DNA from: Ancistrus triradiatus
Lineage: Eukaryota > Chordata > Actinopteri > Siluriformes > Loricariidae
Direction: 5' to 3'
Assembly (NCBI GenBank): GCA_025084515.1
Contig: JAJAGP010000334.1
Location: forward strand, 310,001 to 374,000
DNA: 64,000 bases
The position numbers were made by a program, and so were the translations under genes. The notes under the pieces were generated by a model, which saw only the letters and a program-made list of their open reading frames with translations, was not told where the DNA came from and searched no databases. Below, one piece after another: positions 11,201 to 20,712 of the stretch. The first letter of the stretch is position 1. Every line of letters starts with the position of its first letter.

Positions 11201-14140
11201 AGCTGCTATACTTCGCCATCATACATTTGGAACTACACGACAGCTCATAGTAGTGGCTATGGCGAGGAAGGAAAAAAACTCCAAGCCAACACAGACATGC
11301 TTAGGCACCAAGTCCTGCTAAACAAACAGCTGTCTCATTACATCAGAAAATAGGACATCAGCAATTAAATACAAAAACACGAAAAAAAAACAGCTGGAAA
11401 CTTACCTTTGCTGGTGTCCGATGTGCAGTTTTAGTCTTTCTGTTTGATGTGTGACTTTTCGTTTTCCTGGAACGAACGGAGAAAAAAAAATGCATTTTTT
11501 CTTTGAGGTGCTGAAATTCCCATACTAAAACAATTTGGTTGGTTGGGAGCCGGTACGTTTATGCGATGGAAGTGAAACTCCAGTTGGATCAGGGCGGGAC
11601 GGGAATTAAACGATCTCGTGCTTTACTCGGTGAGGACAGAGGCGAGTTTGCTGGCGGTCAGGGCAAGCATGACCATCTGTGATTTTACTGTGAGGAAAAG
11701 CAAGGGGAACAAATGAGGCTCTAGAAGTACATAATTTAGTAGTGCTGCCCCAGGTAGGTTGACTATGCTAGGGATGCTACTTAGTAGTGTCCCAAGACAG
11801 AACTGCACTCTTATGAGTCATTTGCCAGCGTTAACTGCATCTTAGGCTGTGTTGTTGACATTTGGTAGGTCTGGTTTGATAAACTGAACCGTGGGGCATT
11901 GCTCCAATAGTGCGGTTCATTTGAACAGGTATGAACGCTGCCATGTACACCACACAAACGCTGGTGTGGCTCGATTGATGTATGATAGCAGCACAGGCCA
12001 AAGACGTGTAAACAAACCAAACACAGGGTGTGACGTTACAAGAATCGACCCTTAAACACGTTATTCAACATTACGTACATAACTTGATATAACAGTTATT
12101 AAACAAAAGCAATTCTAGTTATGTAAAATAACTGTACTTGATTGTTTTATTCCTTAGGACACATACCTGGTAGCTCTTTACAGGAGGCAGGCGTTCCTTT
12201 GTGTACAAAGCTCAGGAGGTCTCCTTTATCAATTATAGGAGCTCTTTACAAGTAAAAATACTAGCACATATAAAGAAATCCCATGGTCGCGTTTAGCCCA
12301 GCACCCTGTATTGTAGTGGAAGTTATAAAAGCTCTGCAGTTCAGTTGTGACCTATTCAAAGACTTTTATTATCTGTTTTGGTTGTTTGGGCTATTCTGCG
12401 TGAACACTAAGCAAAACCTAGGGCTAGATTCATGGAAAGCTTTCTTAAGAAAAGGTCCTTAAGACCAAACAGTCAGAAGTTAATAAGAATGTTTCTCGAA
12501 AGGGAAAAAAAAAAAAAAAAAAAAAAGTTCCCAAAAATATCTTAAAAATCTTCATTGTTTTATTATGTAAGCTATGTTGTATTTTACAGCTTACAATATG
12601 TGGCGCGTGACACATTTTGAATTTGTATTTGCCGTTATTTCCATTAGTTCGTTTGCTCAGAGGACAGCAAAATGGAGGAAAAACATCAAACCAAGCATTC
12701 AAAAAACTGCAGCAAACAAGAAAGAGAGGTGATGGGGTAAGAAATGGCAAATTGTAAAAAAAGTAAAATAAAATAACAATGGACAAGGATGCTTACCTTG
12801 TCAATAGCTTATACCTGAATACTGTTTGGAATTGTTCTTAGGAAAAGAGTTAAGAAAAAATAAGATAATTCTTAAGAAGTAATTTGACGTATAACAATCT
12901 TCCGTAACTATTTTCTTAAGGATAAAATTAAGGAAAAACACCCAAAAACAGGCAACCTACCACAATGTGACACCACTTGATCAGTTCGTTTACATGTATG
13001 AATTTATTTTGCATTTCATAAGCAACCATTTAAAAAAAATACTGTAAACTTTCATTTTACATTTTTCTTTTAACTTTAAAGACATTCAACAAAACCCACT
13101 GGCCAAAAAATAATGAGGAACGAATAAATTGATGAAAGAAAATGAAATTAGACTGCATATAATTAACTGGCCAAGTAATTATATCAGTGATAGCCCACTA
13201 GGCCTTTGTATGGCAATCTCAATTAATGTATGGGGAAAAAAATCTATGTCCTCCGTGTTTCAATGTTTATCATGTTTATGTTATTGACATCAGGCTGATC
13301 TTGTTCAGCATAATGTGCACGCATTTAACACTTACAAAATCTGCACAATGCCTTTGATTCATCCCCCACTCGAGGTCAAATCCAGTCTTTTAATCCACCC
13401 TCCTTCTCCCACTCTGTTGTACTTTTCCATATTTCGCCCACTTAGTCCCTGGCATTGTTAACAAACTAGCAAACAAAAATCCATCGTTGATGGACCGGGG
13501 TTGTGTACAGAACACGTAACAGGACATATTAGCAGCTTAGATTTATTAAATAGGTATAGTGGAGAAAGACAGGATCAGGGAGCATGCCCAAATAAGAAAA
13601 CACACTTCAGAAACATGCCCAAAAACACCCCAACCTGCAACTACCAATATTTGTAAGGGGCTACGTCAATTAGAATAAGTGGACTCGATGACTACGACTA
13701 AAATGCTACAATGTATCATTTTCTGCTGTGGTCTGGACCAAGTGAATCGAACTACGAAGATAAGTGCTCCCATTTCAGATAAGGTACTGGACTATGGAGC
13801 AGAAGGTCCAGAGTTCAAATCCCACCAGCTCCAAGCTGCTACTGTTGGGTCTTTAAGCAAGGCCCTTACCACACAATTGCTTAGATTGTAAATTTTCATT
13901 AGTTTTAAGTCACTCTGGATAAGGGCGTCTGCTGCAATGTAGACGTAGACTGTAAATGTAGGTTTAGTCCACAAATTCAGAACCCACATTTTTAGAATAC
14001 ATGTTTAACCCCAATCAAAAAGGCGAGAAATGTTTCCCATTTAAATCAGTGAAGACTAAGTGCAGACTCACAAGAGGGCTGGCGCTGTCATTCTGGATAT
14101 TGATCTGTCGTAGCAGCCGCCTTTCATATTCCTGGTCCAT
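398..14140 (-). CDS. fzr1: fzr1 (fizzy-related 1 / Cdh1), APC/C co-activator; split gene, 3' end outside the window
   Basis: Fzr1/Cdh1 recruits substrates with D-box and KEN motifs to the anaphase-promoting complex in late mitosis and G1. Coding exons on the minus strand, in order: 14140-14072, 11676-11557, 11466-11406, 7765-7635, 7317-7235, 4953-4770, 4687-4622, 4368-4266, 2708-2524, 631-398. All have AG/GT borders and matching phases (0,0,1,0,2,0,0,1,0,0 at the exon ends). They encode about 412 of ~491 residues: N-terminus MDQEYERRLLRQI, the LLRSPRKP segment, and WD40 repeats starting near DWSSLNVLSVGL. Exons 3 and 4 are disrupted by stops, which I attribute to assembly error because the other exons are clean. 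The last WD40 repeats and the C-terminal IR tail lie left of base 1. Identity is very firm. Confidence 0.96.
730..782 (+). repeat. (GA)n microsatellite
   Basis: Uninterrupted GA dinucleotides inside fzr1 intron 10. It produces spurious Arg-Glu and Ser-Leu open frames. Confidence 0.95.
964..1465 (+). mobile_element. Non-autonomous Tc1/mariner element
   Basis: Terminal inverted repeats 'cactgcccagccaaaaaa' and its complement at the right end ('ttttttggccaggcagtg') are flanked by TA. Inside, 1169-1414 still reads the C-terminal part of a Tc1 transposase (REHETSF, PPQSPDLNLIENLW, with the final DDE glutamate). The N-terminal and central parts are missing, so it cannot move by itself. It lies in fzr1 intron 10. 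Confidence 0.88.
2524..2708 (-). CDS. fzr1: fzr1 exon 10, WD40 repeats
   Basis: Completes a glycine codon split with exon 9, then 61 codons: ALAWNVDQLSSGSRDR, RRLQGHRQEVCGLKWS, HQLLASGGNDNK. The acceptor 'ggctccttcag' and donor gtaaca flank it. No disruption is seen. Confidence 0.96.
3000..3645 (+). mobile_element. Truncated Tc1/mariner copy, interrupted by a SINE
   Basis: Same family as 964-1465: left end 'gcctggaaaaaaaagtcacc', then transposase-derived sequence (HMDWPPQIPDLNPTENLW). It is broken at ~3318-3331 by a SINE and resumes at 3517 with 'cccaatctcccatcatcaat'. No right terminal repeat is visible. Confidence 0.8.
3331..3516 (+). mobile_element. tRNA-derived SINE inserted in a Tc1 copy
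   Basis: The head 'gggactgtggtaggctagcg' carries a pol III A-box-like region, then the B box 'gggttcaaatcc', then 'gggtccttgagcaaggccct' and the tail 'ctgctaaatgtaaatgt'. This is the commonest SINE family in the window. Confidence 0.88.
4266..4368 (-). CDS. fzr1: fzr1 exon 9, WD40 repeat
   Basis: 34 codons plus one base: GNLVAVGTHKGFVQIWDAAA then GKKLSVLEGHTARV. Acceptor 'gttgctttag', donor gtgagt-type. Phase agrees with exons 8 and 10. Confidence 0.96.
4622..4687 (-). CDS. fzr1: fzr1 exon 8
   Basis: 22 codons, VTRLCDLSVEGDSVTSVGWS followed by ER, ending before gtaagc. It is too short to be found as an open frame by itself but is fixed by homology, by the acceptor 'ttattacag' and by phase. 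Confidence 0.95.
4770..4953 (-). CDS. fzr1: fzr1 exon 7, start of WD40 propeller
   Basis: One base completing Ser, then 61 codons: QKLLRSPRKPMRKISKIPFK, LDAPELQDDFYLNLVDWSS, LNVLSVGLGTCVYLWSACTS. The basic KLLRSPRKP-RKISKIPFKVLDAP linker precedes the first WD40 blade. The donor lies in a short GT run (gtgtgtgtg). Confidence 0.97.
5244..5278 (+). repeat. (GT)n microsatellite
   Basis: About 17 GT units in fzr1 intron 6. Confidence 0.9.
5290..5410 (+). mobile_element. Isolated Tc1 terminal-repeat fragment
   Basis: Matches the left terminal repeat of the element at 45469 ('ttctatatttc.gcataa', 'taaaagtagataa.aagaaccc'). No transposase remains. Confidence 0.65.
5848..5931. repeat. Near-perfect 84-bp palindrome (hairpin)
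   Basis: Left arm 'accctggaattacatgcaac atccacaaaactgctatc' and its complement face each other around a ~4-base loop (gttt). I see one mismatch (atccac versus gtagat). Such a structure can extrude as a cruciform. Confidence 0.92.
6294..6923. mobile_element. PIF/Harbinger-like MITE nested in another MITE
   Basis: 630 bp bounded by inverted ends 'aggccttttcacac' and 'gtgtgaacaggcct', with a 3-bp TAA duplicated on each side (6291-6293, 6924-6926). Removing it restores the host MITE sequence ('gagaaaacc...gggtatacatg'). A TAA/TWA duplication is typical of PIF/Harbinger; the assignment is inference because no transposase is inside. Confidence 0.72.
7235..7317 (-). CDS. fzr1: fzr1 exon 6 (Ser/Pro-rich linker)
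   Basis: 27 codons plus two bases: YSLCAKRSLPDDGN then IISPYSLSPVSSN, after 'tgtgtattgcag' and before gtaaat. It matches the phospho-regulated linker of Cdh1. It has no obvious open frame of its own and was located by homology and phase; the split codon with exon 7 gives Ser. Confidence 0.93.
7569..7590 (+). repeat. Short (GT)n run
   Basis: About 11 GT units just left of fzr1 exon 5, near its donor. Confidence 0.85.
7635..7765 (-). CDS. fzr1: fzr1 exon 5
   Basis: Completes Ala from exon 4 (G|CA), then 43 codons: DGLAYSALLKNELLGACIEK, VQDPQTEDRRLQ, SSMPEKTSLFS. Acceptor 'tttcttgacag', donor gtgagt. Intact and strongly conserved. Confidence 0.96.
8125..8481 (+). mobile_element. Tc1/mariner fragment, left arm of an inverted pair
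   Basis: Reads from the sub-terminal 'gagcctcccatcagataact' to the transposase C-terminus ('cacatggattggccaccaca' onward). Terminal repeats are lost. It meets an opposite-facing copy at ~8482. Confidence 0.78.
8482..8840 (-). mobile_element. Tc1/mariner fragment, right arm of an inverted pair
   Basis: Complement of the left arm: 'ggactctgtggtggccaatc' through 'caccaatgcagtaattatct' and 'aatcccagtggtgacctttt'. The two arms face tail to tail. Confidence 0.78.
9395..9570. mobile_element. Fragment of a fish hAT-like foldback MITE
   Basis: Contains 'ggtggatcatactcagcact' and 'gcagtgacactaatgtgg', wording typical of a palindromic fish MITE with a long inverted end. A second fragment is at 60720-60800. 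Superfamily from memory only. Confidence 0.55.
10075..11115 (+). other. Extreme G-rich, C-poor stretch; suspected assembly artefact
   Basis: About 1 kb consists mainly of G runs broken by A, T and occasional C, ending in 'ggggggtcttttttttttt' and long T runs (11110-11172). The Gly/Arg-rich open frames here (10161-11123, 10247-11137) have no domain and are composition effects. It lies in fzr1 intron 4, next to two damaged exons. A genuine G-rich minisatellite is the alternative. Confidence 0.8.
11406..11466 (-). CDS. fzr1: fzr1 exon 4, with an in-frame TAA
   Basis: 61 bases after 'cgttccag' and before gtaag. In the frame demanded by exons 3 and 5 it reads ENEKS at the start and CTSDTSK at the end, both matching Cdh1, but codon 12 (11433-11431) is TAA where a lysine-like codon is expected. 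Length and phase are right, so this is a base-level fault, either a real lesion or a consensus error. Confidence 0.82.
11557..11676 (-). CDS. fzr1: fzr1 exon 3 (C-box exon), scrambled frame
   Basis: 120 bases, phase 0 to 0, after 'aaaatcacag' and before gtaccg. The first codons (LTAS) and last (FHRIN) are in the right frame, but the middle is conserved only one base out of frame: SPLSSPSK, DRLIP and NWSF. In-frame codon 18 (11625-11623) is TAA, and the shifted frame has a TGA. The C-box (DRxIP), needed for APC/C binding, is thus in the wrong frame. Compensating +1/-1 errors fit noisy sequence better than a stable gene. Confidence 0.8.
12505..12528 (+). repeat. Poly-A run
   Basis: A ~24-base A run in fzr1 intron 2. 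The rest of 11680-13670 shows no gene or clear repeat to me. Confidence 0.8.
13779..13960 (+). mobile_element. tRNA-derived SINE
   Basis: 'aaggtactggactatggagc', B-box-like 'agttcaaatccc', 'ctctggataagggcgtctgc'. Same family as 3331-3516, missing the first bases; in fzr1 intron 2. Confidence 0.85.
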
Positions 14141-14142
14141 TG
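14072..14142 (-). CDS. fzr1: fzr1 exon 2 with start codon
   Basis: ATG at 14140-14138, two bases after the acceptor 'cccatacag'. 23 codons: MDQEYERRLLRQI then NIQNDSASPL, before donor gtgagt. The start is set by match to the vertebrate Cdh1 N-terminus. The 5' leader must come from an upstream exon, probably near 18.8 kb. Confidence 0.95.
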
Positions 14143-14486
14143 CTGTATGGGATCAAAAGAGATCAACGTAAATTAAAGACATTCCATATTTACCCAGAGG
14201 CATTTAGATATATTAGATTGAATAGCGTGTTGTAAAACGTGCAGAGAAAACCACTGGTATGAGTATTCGTCCAGGGTGAGAAAGGCAGCAGATAAACCAC
14301 AATTGACCATACACACAACATTAAGCCTCTGTTCTATCGTTTCCTTCAAAACACAAATAAGAGCCCTAAAAAGGCGCAGCACCAGATGCCTGCACAGCTT
14401 TCTCACCAGGCCACAATCATCTTAAACCAGGACTCCTCCCACTTCCACTCCACAAGAAACAGCACATGTGCACCTTCAAACTTTAC

Positions 14487-14964
14487 CACACCACAAAGTT
14501 TGTGGACACTCCTTTTAATTATTGAGCAATGCTATTTCAGCAACACTCATTCACACTGTAACACATACATAACAAACAGTGTTAGACAAACAGTGGCAGA
14601 AGAAGGAGTTGAAATGACACCACAATAAATAAGTCAGTTTATCAACATTTTGCACTGCTGTCCCTAAACAAAGTCCATAAAGAATTTATTTTCCAACTTC
14701 GATTAAGAACTTGGCTGGTTGCACAGAACCTTGACATCAACTCAATCAGACACCTTGAAAATGCACTGTAATGCCAAAAGTGATCCAGGGCTTATTGTCT
14801 AACATCAGAATCCAACCTCAAAGTCATGATCTAAAAATCTAGTGGAAAGCTCTCTTAGAAAACAAAAGCTGTTGTAACAGCAAAAGCGGAGGGCAAACTA
14901 CATACTAATACCCATGTTTTAGATGTATTTCCTTGGGTGTCTACAAACTTTTGTTTATATTGCA
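14487..14964. mobile_element. MITE with 'gtttgtggacac' ends
   Basis: Inverted ends 'aagtttgtggacactcc' and 'gggtgtctacaaactt'. Shares its interior with 33313-33694 (for example 'cagcaacactc', 'cagtggcag'). No coding capacity. Confidence 0.7.
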
Positions 14965-14972
14965 TACATTTA

Positions 14973-16252
14973 CAGTGGGGCAAAAAAGTATTTTGTCAGC
15001 CACTGATTGTGCAAGTTCTCCTACTTAGAAAGATCAGAGGGGTCTGTAATTTTCATCATAGGTACACTTCAACTATGAGACACAAAATGAGAGACAGAAT
15101 CCAGGAAATCACATTGTAGGATTTTTTAAGTATTTAATTGTAAATTATGGTGAAAAATAAGTATTTGGTCAATAACAAAAGTTAAACTTAATACTTTGTA
15201 ACATAACCTTTGTTGGCGATGAGAGAGGTCAAACGTTTCCTGTAAGTCTTCACCAGGTTTGCACACACTGTAGCTGGTATTTTGGCCCATTCCTCCATGC
15301 AGATCTCCTCTAGAGCAGTGATGTTTTGGTTGCTGAGCAACACAGACTTTCAACTCCCTCCACACATTTTCTATGGGGTTGATTTCTGGAGACTGGCTAG
15401 GCCACTCCAGAACCTTGAAATCCTTTTTACGGAGCCACTCCTTCGTTGCCTGAGCGGTGTGTTTGGGATCATTGTCATGCTGGAAGACCCAGCCACGTTC
15501 CATCTTCAGTGCTCTCACTGATGGAAGGAGGTTTTGGCTTAAAATCTCACGATACAAGGCCCCATTCATTCTTCCCTTAACACGGATCAGTCGTCCTGTC
15601 CCCTTTGCAGAAAAACAGCCCCAAAACATGATGTTTCCACCCCCATGCTTCACAGTAGGTATGGTGTTCTTGGAATGCCACTCAGCATCCATCCCTCTCT
15701 CAAACATGACGAGTTGAGTTTTTACCAAAAAGTATGTCTTGTATGTCTTCCATTTTCTTACAATTGCTCCCACAGTTGATTTTTCACACCAACCTACTTG
15801 CCTATTGTAGATTCACGCTTTCCAGCCTGCTGCAGGTCTACGATTTTCTTCCTGGTGTCCTTCGACAGCTCTTTGGTCTTGGCCATGGTTGACTTTGGAG
15901 TCTGACTGTTTGAGGCTGTGGACAGGTGTCTTTTATACAGATAACGAGGTCAAACAGGTGCCATTAATACAGGTAACGAGTGGAGGACAGAAGAGCTTCT
16001 TAAATAAGAAGTTACAGGTCTGTGAGAACCAGAAATCTTGCTTGTTTGTGGGTGACCAAATACTTATTTTCCACCATGGTTTACGATTAATTTTTATTTT
16101 TAATCCTACAATGTGATTTCCTGGATTTTTTTTCTCATTTTGTCTCTCATAGTTGAAGTGTACCTATGATGAAAATTACAGACCTCTCTCATCTTTCTAA
16201 GTAGGAGAACTTGCACAATCAGTGGCTGACTAAATACTTTTTTGCCCCACTG
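14973..16252 (-). mobile_element. Tc1-like transposon with ~200-bp terminal inverted repeats, internally deleted
   Basis: Flanked by TA on both sides. The ends begin 'cagtggggcaaaaaagtatt' and stay nearly identical for ~200 bp, so insertion is fairly recent. The minus-strand transposase is broken: the N-terminal HTH part (from ATG at ~15886) meets a TAG after about 29 codons, and the central catalytic region with the first Asp is missing. The C-terminal part (15773-15126) keeps the second Asp (FQHDNDPKHT) and the Glu (SQSPEINPIENVW) of DD34E. Confidence 0.93.
15126..15773 (-). pseudogene. Tc1 transposase remnant
   Basis: 215-codon open frame keeping KHGGGNIMFWGCFSAKGTGR, RGWVFQHDNDPKHT and PIENVWRELK. 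After KWKTYKTY the expected ~90-residue block is replaced by a short out-of-context join, removing the first catalytic Asp. Non-functional. Confidence 0.88.
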
Positions 16253-16845
16253 TAGGTCAATCACAAACTGTGGTATGGCTTCATGTAAAGAGAATTTCAG
16301 TTCTAATTAGACTAACGGTAAGTAGACGGAGAGTGTATTCAAGAGGCTAGTGCAGTTCTAAGAAAATATCAACTCTTCTTCTACTTATCTTGATTGCAGC
16401 AAGCTCGTGCTGCAACCTGATCTTCTCACTTTCTCTTTCGAAACAGTTCTGATTCACATAACCTGGACACAGCAGAGCAGATGTTCGACTGAACATGTTT
16501 TCCAACTCTTAATAAGGAATTATTTAATGACTCAATGCACAGAGTCGTGCTATCAGTGCATCTTAATTTCTTCATAAGCCTTGTTCACATAACGGTTTGC
16601 TACTTGCTGTGTAAGATAACTTATTGCACAACATCTTTCTGTAGACTGGGATAATGAATTTCTGGTGGCACCTGCACAACATTTCAAGCCCTTGAACCTA
16701 GCCAGTTTTCCTAATAGTTAAAAAGTGGACTATTCAACTTTACGTTGTAAAATGGAACAAGCTGGAATGAGTCATACAAACGTCCTGCTTTAAACAAGCT
16801 GCAATTAAAATGCACGGTCTGTAACACTGCAATGCATACTGGCAT

Positions 16846-17471
16846 ACACTATATGGACAAAAGTATTTGGACACACCTCTCAAATTCGTTGAATTAAGGT
16901 GTATAAAATCAAGCACCAACAGAAACATGTTATGTGAAGTGACGGATCATGCTTCTCTAACTTGAAGTCTGATGGATGAGTTTGGATCTGGTCACTGCCC
17001 CTTATTAGTTCCAGTGAAGGGAAATCTTAACTCTTCAGCATATCAAGACTTTTTGACCAACTGGATGCTTCCATCTTCAGGGAACAGTTCAGGGAAGGTT
17101 CTTTTCTGTTCCAGCATGACTGTGCCTCAGTGCACCAAGTCCTACAAAGAGTTGGTTGAGTTGGTGTTGAAGAGTTTGATTGGCCCACACAGGGCACTGA
17201 CCTCAACCCCAATGAACAACTTTGGAATGAACTAGAAAGTGATCCAGCCCCTCTCTTGTCTAACCTCACCAATGGTCTTCTGGCTGAATGTTTAAATATT
17301 CCCACAGACACACACAAAATCTTGTAGAAAGCCTTCCCAGAAGAGTGGAAGCTGCTATAGCCACCAAGGGTGACCAACTCCACATAAATTCCTTTGGGTT
17401 TAGAGGGTAATGTCATAAAATCTTCTGTAGGTGGAATGTAGGTGTCCCAAAACTTTTTTTCCATATATTGC
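16846..17471. mobile_element. Non-autonomous Tc1-like element ('acactatatggacaaaagta' ends)
   Basis: Left end 'acactatatggacaaaagta' and a degraded complement at the right ('cccaaaactttttttccata'). The interior, around 17035-17400, still reads transposase words in broken frames (FQHDC-PVH, DLNPNEQLWNELE). Lies in fzr1 intron 1. Confidence 0.8.
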
Positions 17472-18797
17472 ATTAGGAACATGCTTTAAAATGACAATAA
17501 AAAGCAAGACTGATGAACATGTACTTCCCACAAGCAAGCCAGCTGCTTATCTGATCTGCCTGAAGAGACTTCTGGCTATGAACCGCATTCTTTATCATCA
17601 CTTACTGATGTCTTGACAGGAGAGACCAAACATTGCACTTAATCTGTTACGAGTGCAAAACTTTATCCACTGAACGGTATTTTCAAATGTGATTATATGC
17701 TGCTGATGAATTTTACAGCTTACTGTGCTGCGTCTTCCTTCCTGACTCACTGCTGAGCAACTACACAGTGTCCCATGAGCCCAGCGTTACTTTTTAAAAA
17801 TGACATGATCCACATTATTATTTCTTACAATTATTTAGGGTTACAATTAAAATTTTTGAAATTGTAACCCTTGCTTTTTTCTGGTCACGGTCACAGGGCC
17901 AGAGACAAACATTGGCAGTAGATATGTGGGTTGTTCTGCTTTTTTTTTGCAGTCGGGCTGGGTGCATTCTCCTGCTATTAGTTGAAGGTCTTAACAACAA
18001 TGCTTAGGTAGGCAGTGCATGTCAAAGTAACATTCACATCAGACTTTGCCAGCCGAACATTACCAAGAGCATCACACTGTCAATGTCATTCACTTCACCT
18101 GTCAGTGTTTTAAATATTATGGCTATGACACACACACACACACTTTGGAAACCACATGCCAAGTTACACATTTTCTAGATATAAAACGTTAACCTATACA
18201 TGAAACAGACACACTGTCATATATCTTCTATATAATAATGCATAACTTAAACTGAAAAACAGGTAAAAAAATGTAACGTCTGGACCGTGCGAAAGTCTGT
18301 GAACCTTTCCAAATGATCTACTAGGGTTTTATAAGAGCTACCATGTTAATGTCATATTGAAGTTTGGTCTCTGCAGAGGTCAACAAAACACATTATTTGA
18401 CCAGCAGTGCCCAAACCTTTAAATAAGACTGTTCATTTAGACTAAACTTACAGGAAAAGCAGAGAAACACCCCGACACAGCTGTTAGTAGACAGCTGCTA
18501 GCACAGTAAAAGAAGCCCGAGATCACAATTAAACCGCAACTACACAACTGACCTACTATAACTCGCTGACAAGCCGTGTGAAAGTGTGATACACAACAGT
18601 AATTGGGCACTAATATAAAGCGCTCGCAGCCCTGCTGTTGATTACACAAACACACAGTTTAGACGAAGATCAGACAGGCTAACCGGGTTAGCATTTAGCA
18701 TCGAAGGTTTACCAGACAGTCCCGAAACAGATCCTGACATTAAACAGAAAGTAAGGAGCAGATGGCATTGAGCCGAAGCGCTGATGGTCTCACATAC

Positions 18798-18850
18798 CGG
18801 GCTGTATTTATGCACTGACTCCGTGCTGTGCTGCTGAGTTCACACCTTCA
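18798..18850 (-). other. fzr1: Probable non-coding first exon of fzr1
   Basis: On the minus strand a GC-richer segment ends in CCCG followed by the donor gtatgtgag at 18797. A 5' leader exon is required by the acceptor 2 bases before the fzr1 ATG, and this is the best site seen. The right limit and transcription start are unknown; no TATA box is evident. Confidence 0.4.
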
Positions 18851-19009
18851 AACCTAACCAAGAGCTGATTGTTATTCTACACCGCGCACTGGATTATGGG
18901 TAACACACTGGGCCGACGTCAACTTGTAATTTATAAAACGCAGCAGCGTTGCCAAGGTTACTTTCATAACAACTATGAATTAATTGATGTATTATTGTTG
19001 TATTATTGC

Positions 19010-19061
19010 TGTTACTGTTGTTGTTGTGGTTGGTAATTTTGTTGTTGTGATTGTTGTTGTG

Positions 19062-19108
<47 letters not shown>

Positions 19109-19690
19109 TGTTACACGGTAGTACGTGTTGATATTAATATCGTTATTCTTGCTGTTGTTGTTGCTGTTGTTGTTATTGTTAATATTATGGTTGCTATTGC
19201 TAATATTGTTATTGCAGTTGTTGTTGTCATGGTTTTAAATACTGTTATTTATTAATACAGTATTATTATTAGTAATAGTAGTTACGTAAGTAGTGATATT
19301 ATTACACGACAGAACATGTTGATGTTAATATTGTTGTTACTCCTGTTGTTGTTGTTGTTAATATTGTTGTTGCAATTGTTGTTGTTATGGCTGTAAATAC
19401 TGTATTATATTTTATTAATACAGTATCATTATTATTAGTAGTAGCAGTGATATTATTACATGGTAGGACGTGTTGATGTTAATATTTTTGTTATTCCTGT
19501 TGTTGTTATATTGTTGTTGTTAATGTTGTTGCTATTGTTGTTGTGGATGTTAATATTGTTGTTGTTTTTGTATTGTATTATAGTTACATGTATTATTGTT
19601 ATTGTTGATGTTGTTGTTGTTGCTGTTAATATTGTAGTTGTTATTGTTTTAATTAATTACATTATTTTCCTTACTCTTATTGGCATTTCT
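19010..19690 (+). repeat. TTG/TTA trinucleotide array with higher-order repeat
   Basis: Trinucleotide tracts alternate with a recurring landmark, 'ttacacggtagtacgtgttg' at ~19111, 'ttacacgacagaacatgttg' at ~19301 and 'ttacatggtaggacgtgttg' at ~19457, so larger blocks of ~155-190 bp were duplicated. The long hydrophobic frame at 19460-19708 is an artefact. Confidence 0.85.
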
Positions 19691-19692
19691 TC

Positions 19693-19868
19693 AGACTGTG
19701 TAGCCTAGTGGTTAAGATATTGGACTATGGACCAGAAGGTCCAGGGTTCAAATCCCACCTCTGCCAAGCTGCCACTGTTGGGTCCTTAACCTACAATTGC
19801 TTGGATTGTAAGACTGTACCAACTGTAAGTCGCTCTGGATAAGGGCGTCGGCTAAATACTGTAAATGT
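19693..19868 (+). mobile_element. tRNA-derived SINE
   Basis: 'agactgtgtagcctagtgg', B box 'gggttcaaatcc', 'ctctggataagggcgtcgg'. Inserted into the trinucleotide array, which resumes after it. Confidence 0.9.
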
Positions 19869-19922
19869 GTTGATATTGCTGTTATTGTTCTAGTATTGTT
19901 CTTCTTTATGTATTTTTTAATT

Positions 19923-20712
19923 GAACCTCCCAGAAGTTGAATCTATTCATATGGACATAAAGTTTTGTCAGAGAAGCGTTTCGTCACTCATCTAAGTGAC
20001 TTCTTCAGTCTCAGCTAGTTGGAAAACTTCCCCAATCTTATATACAGCACCATTACATAACAATGGGACCGGTGATCAGTTTAATATGCAGATTGCCATA
20101 TCCATTAATGACAATGGCCACGTGTGCCATTCACACAGGTTTGGCTAAGGGCTGCGATAGCGGCGTTGTAAGATGGTGAGAGGTGTACTCTGAGGCCGCC
20201 TCCTTGGTTTACAAAAATGCCATCTTTTACTGGCCGTTCAAACCATCGTTCCTCCCTATCAAGGATCTGCACGTCTTCATCCTTGAAAGAGTGGCCACTG
20301 GCCTGTAGGTGGGTGTGAACCGCAGAGTCCTGACCTGATGAGGTAGCTCTTCTATGTTGTGCCATCCTTTCACCAGTGGCTGTTTGGTTTCCCCGATGTA
20401 CAATTCCTGGCAATCCTCCCGGCACTTAACAGCGTACACTACATTACTCTGTTTGTGCTGGGGGACCCGATCCTTGAGGTGAACCAGTTTCTGGAGTAGC
20501 GTTTTGGGGTTTGAAAGCCACCGAAACACGGTGTTTGGAAAATATGTGTCTCAATTGTTCAGATGTTCCTGCCACATATGGAATCACCACTGGTTTACGC
20601 TTGTGATTGTTGTTCTCCTATCGTCGATCTGCTTAAGCACTGTTTGGGTGTCTTATCGGCTTTGACCAAGGCCCAGTTCGGATAACCACATTTCTTAAAG
20701 AACCAATAAGAA
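19923..20712 (-). mobile_element. Penelope-like element 3' part with GIY-YIG endonuclease remnant
   Basis: Minus strand reads VVYAVKCREDCQELYIGE, then in a second frame MAQHRRATSSGQD, LQASGHSFKDEDVQILDREE, RWFERPVKDGIFV and GGGLRVHLSPSYN. This is the C-terminal GIY-YIG domain of Neptune/Penelope-type elements, interrupted by a frameshift at ~20370. The end 'aacctcccagaagttgaatc' and the hairpin 'gtcactcatctaagtgac' recur at 50142 and 50925. Confidence 0.88.

Noticed and set aside
19460..19708. 82-codon Val/Leu-rich membrane-like frame
   Set aside because: Translation of the TTG/GTT repeats.
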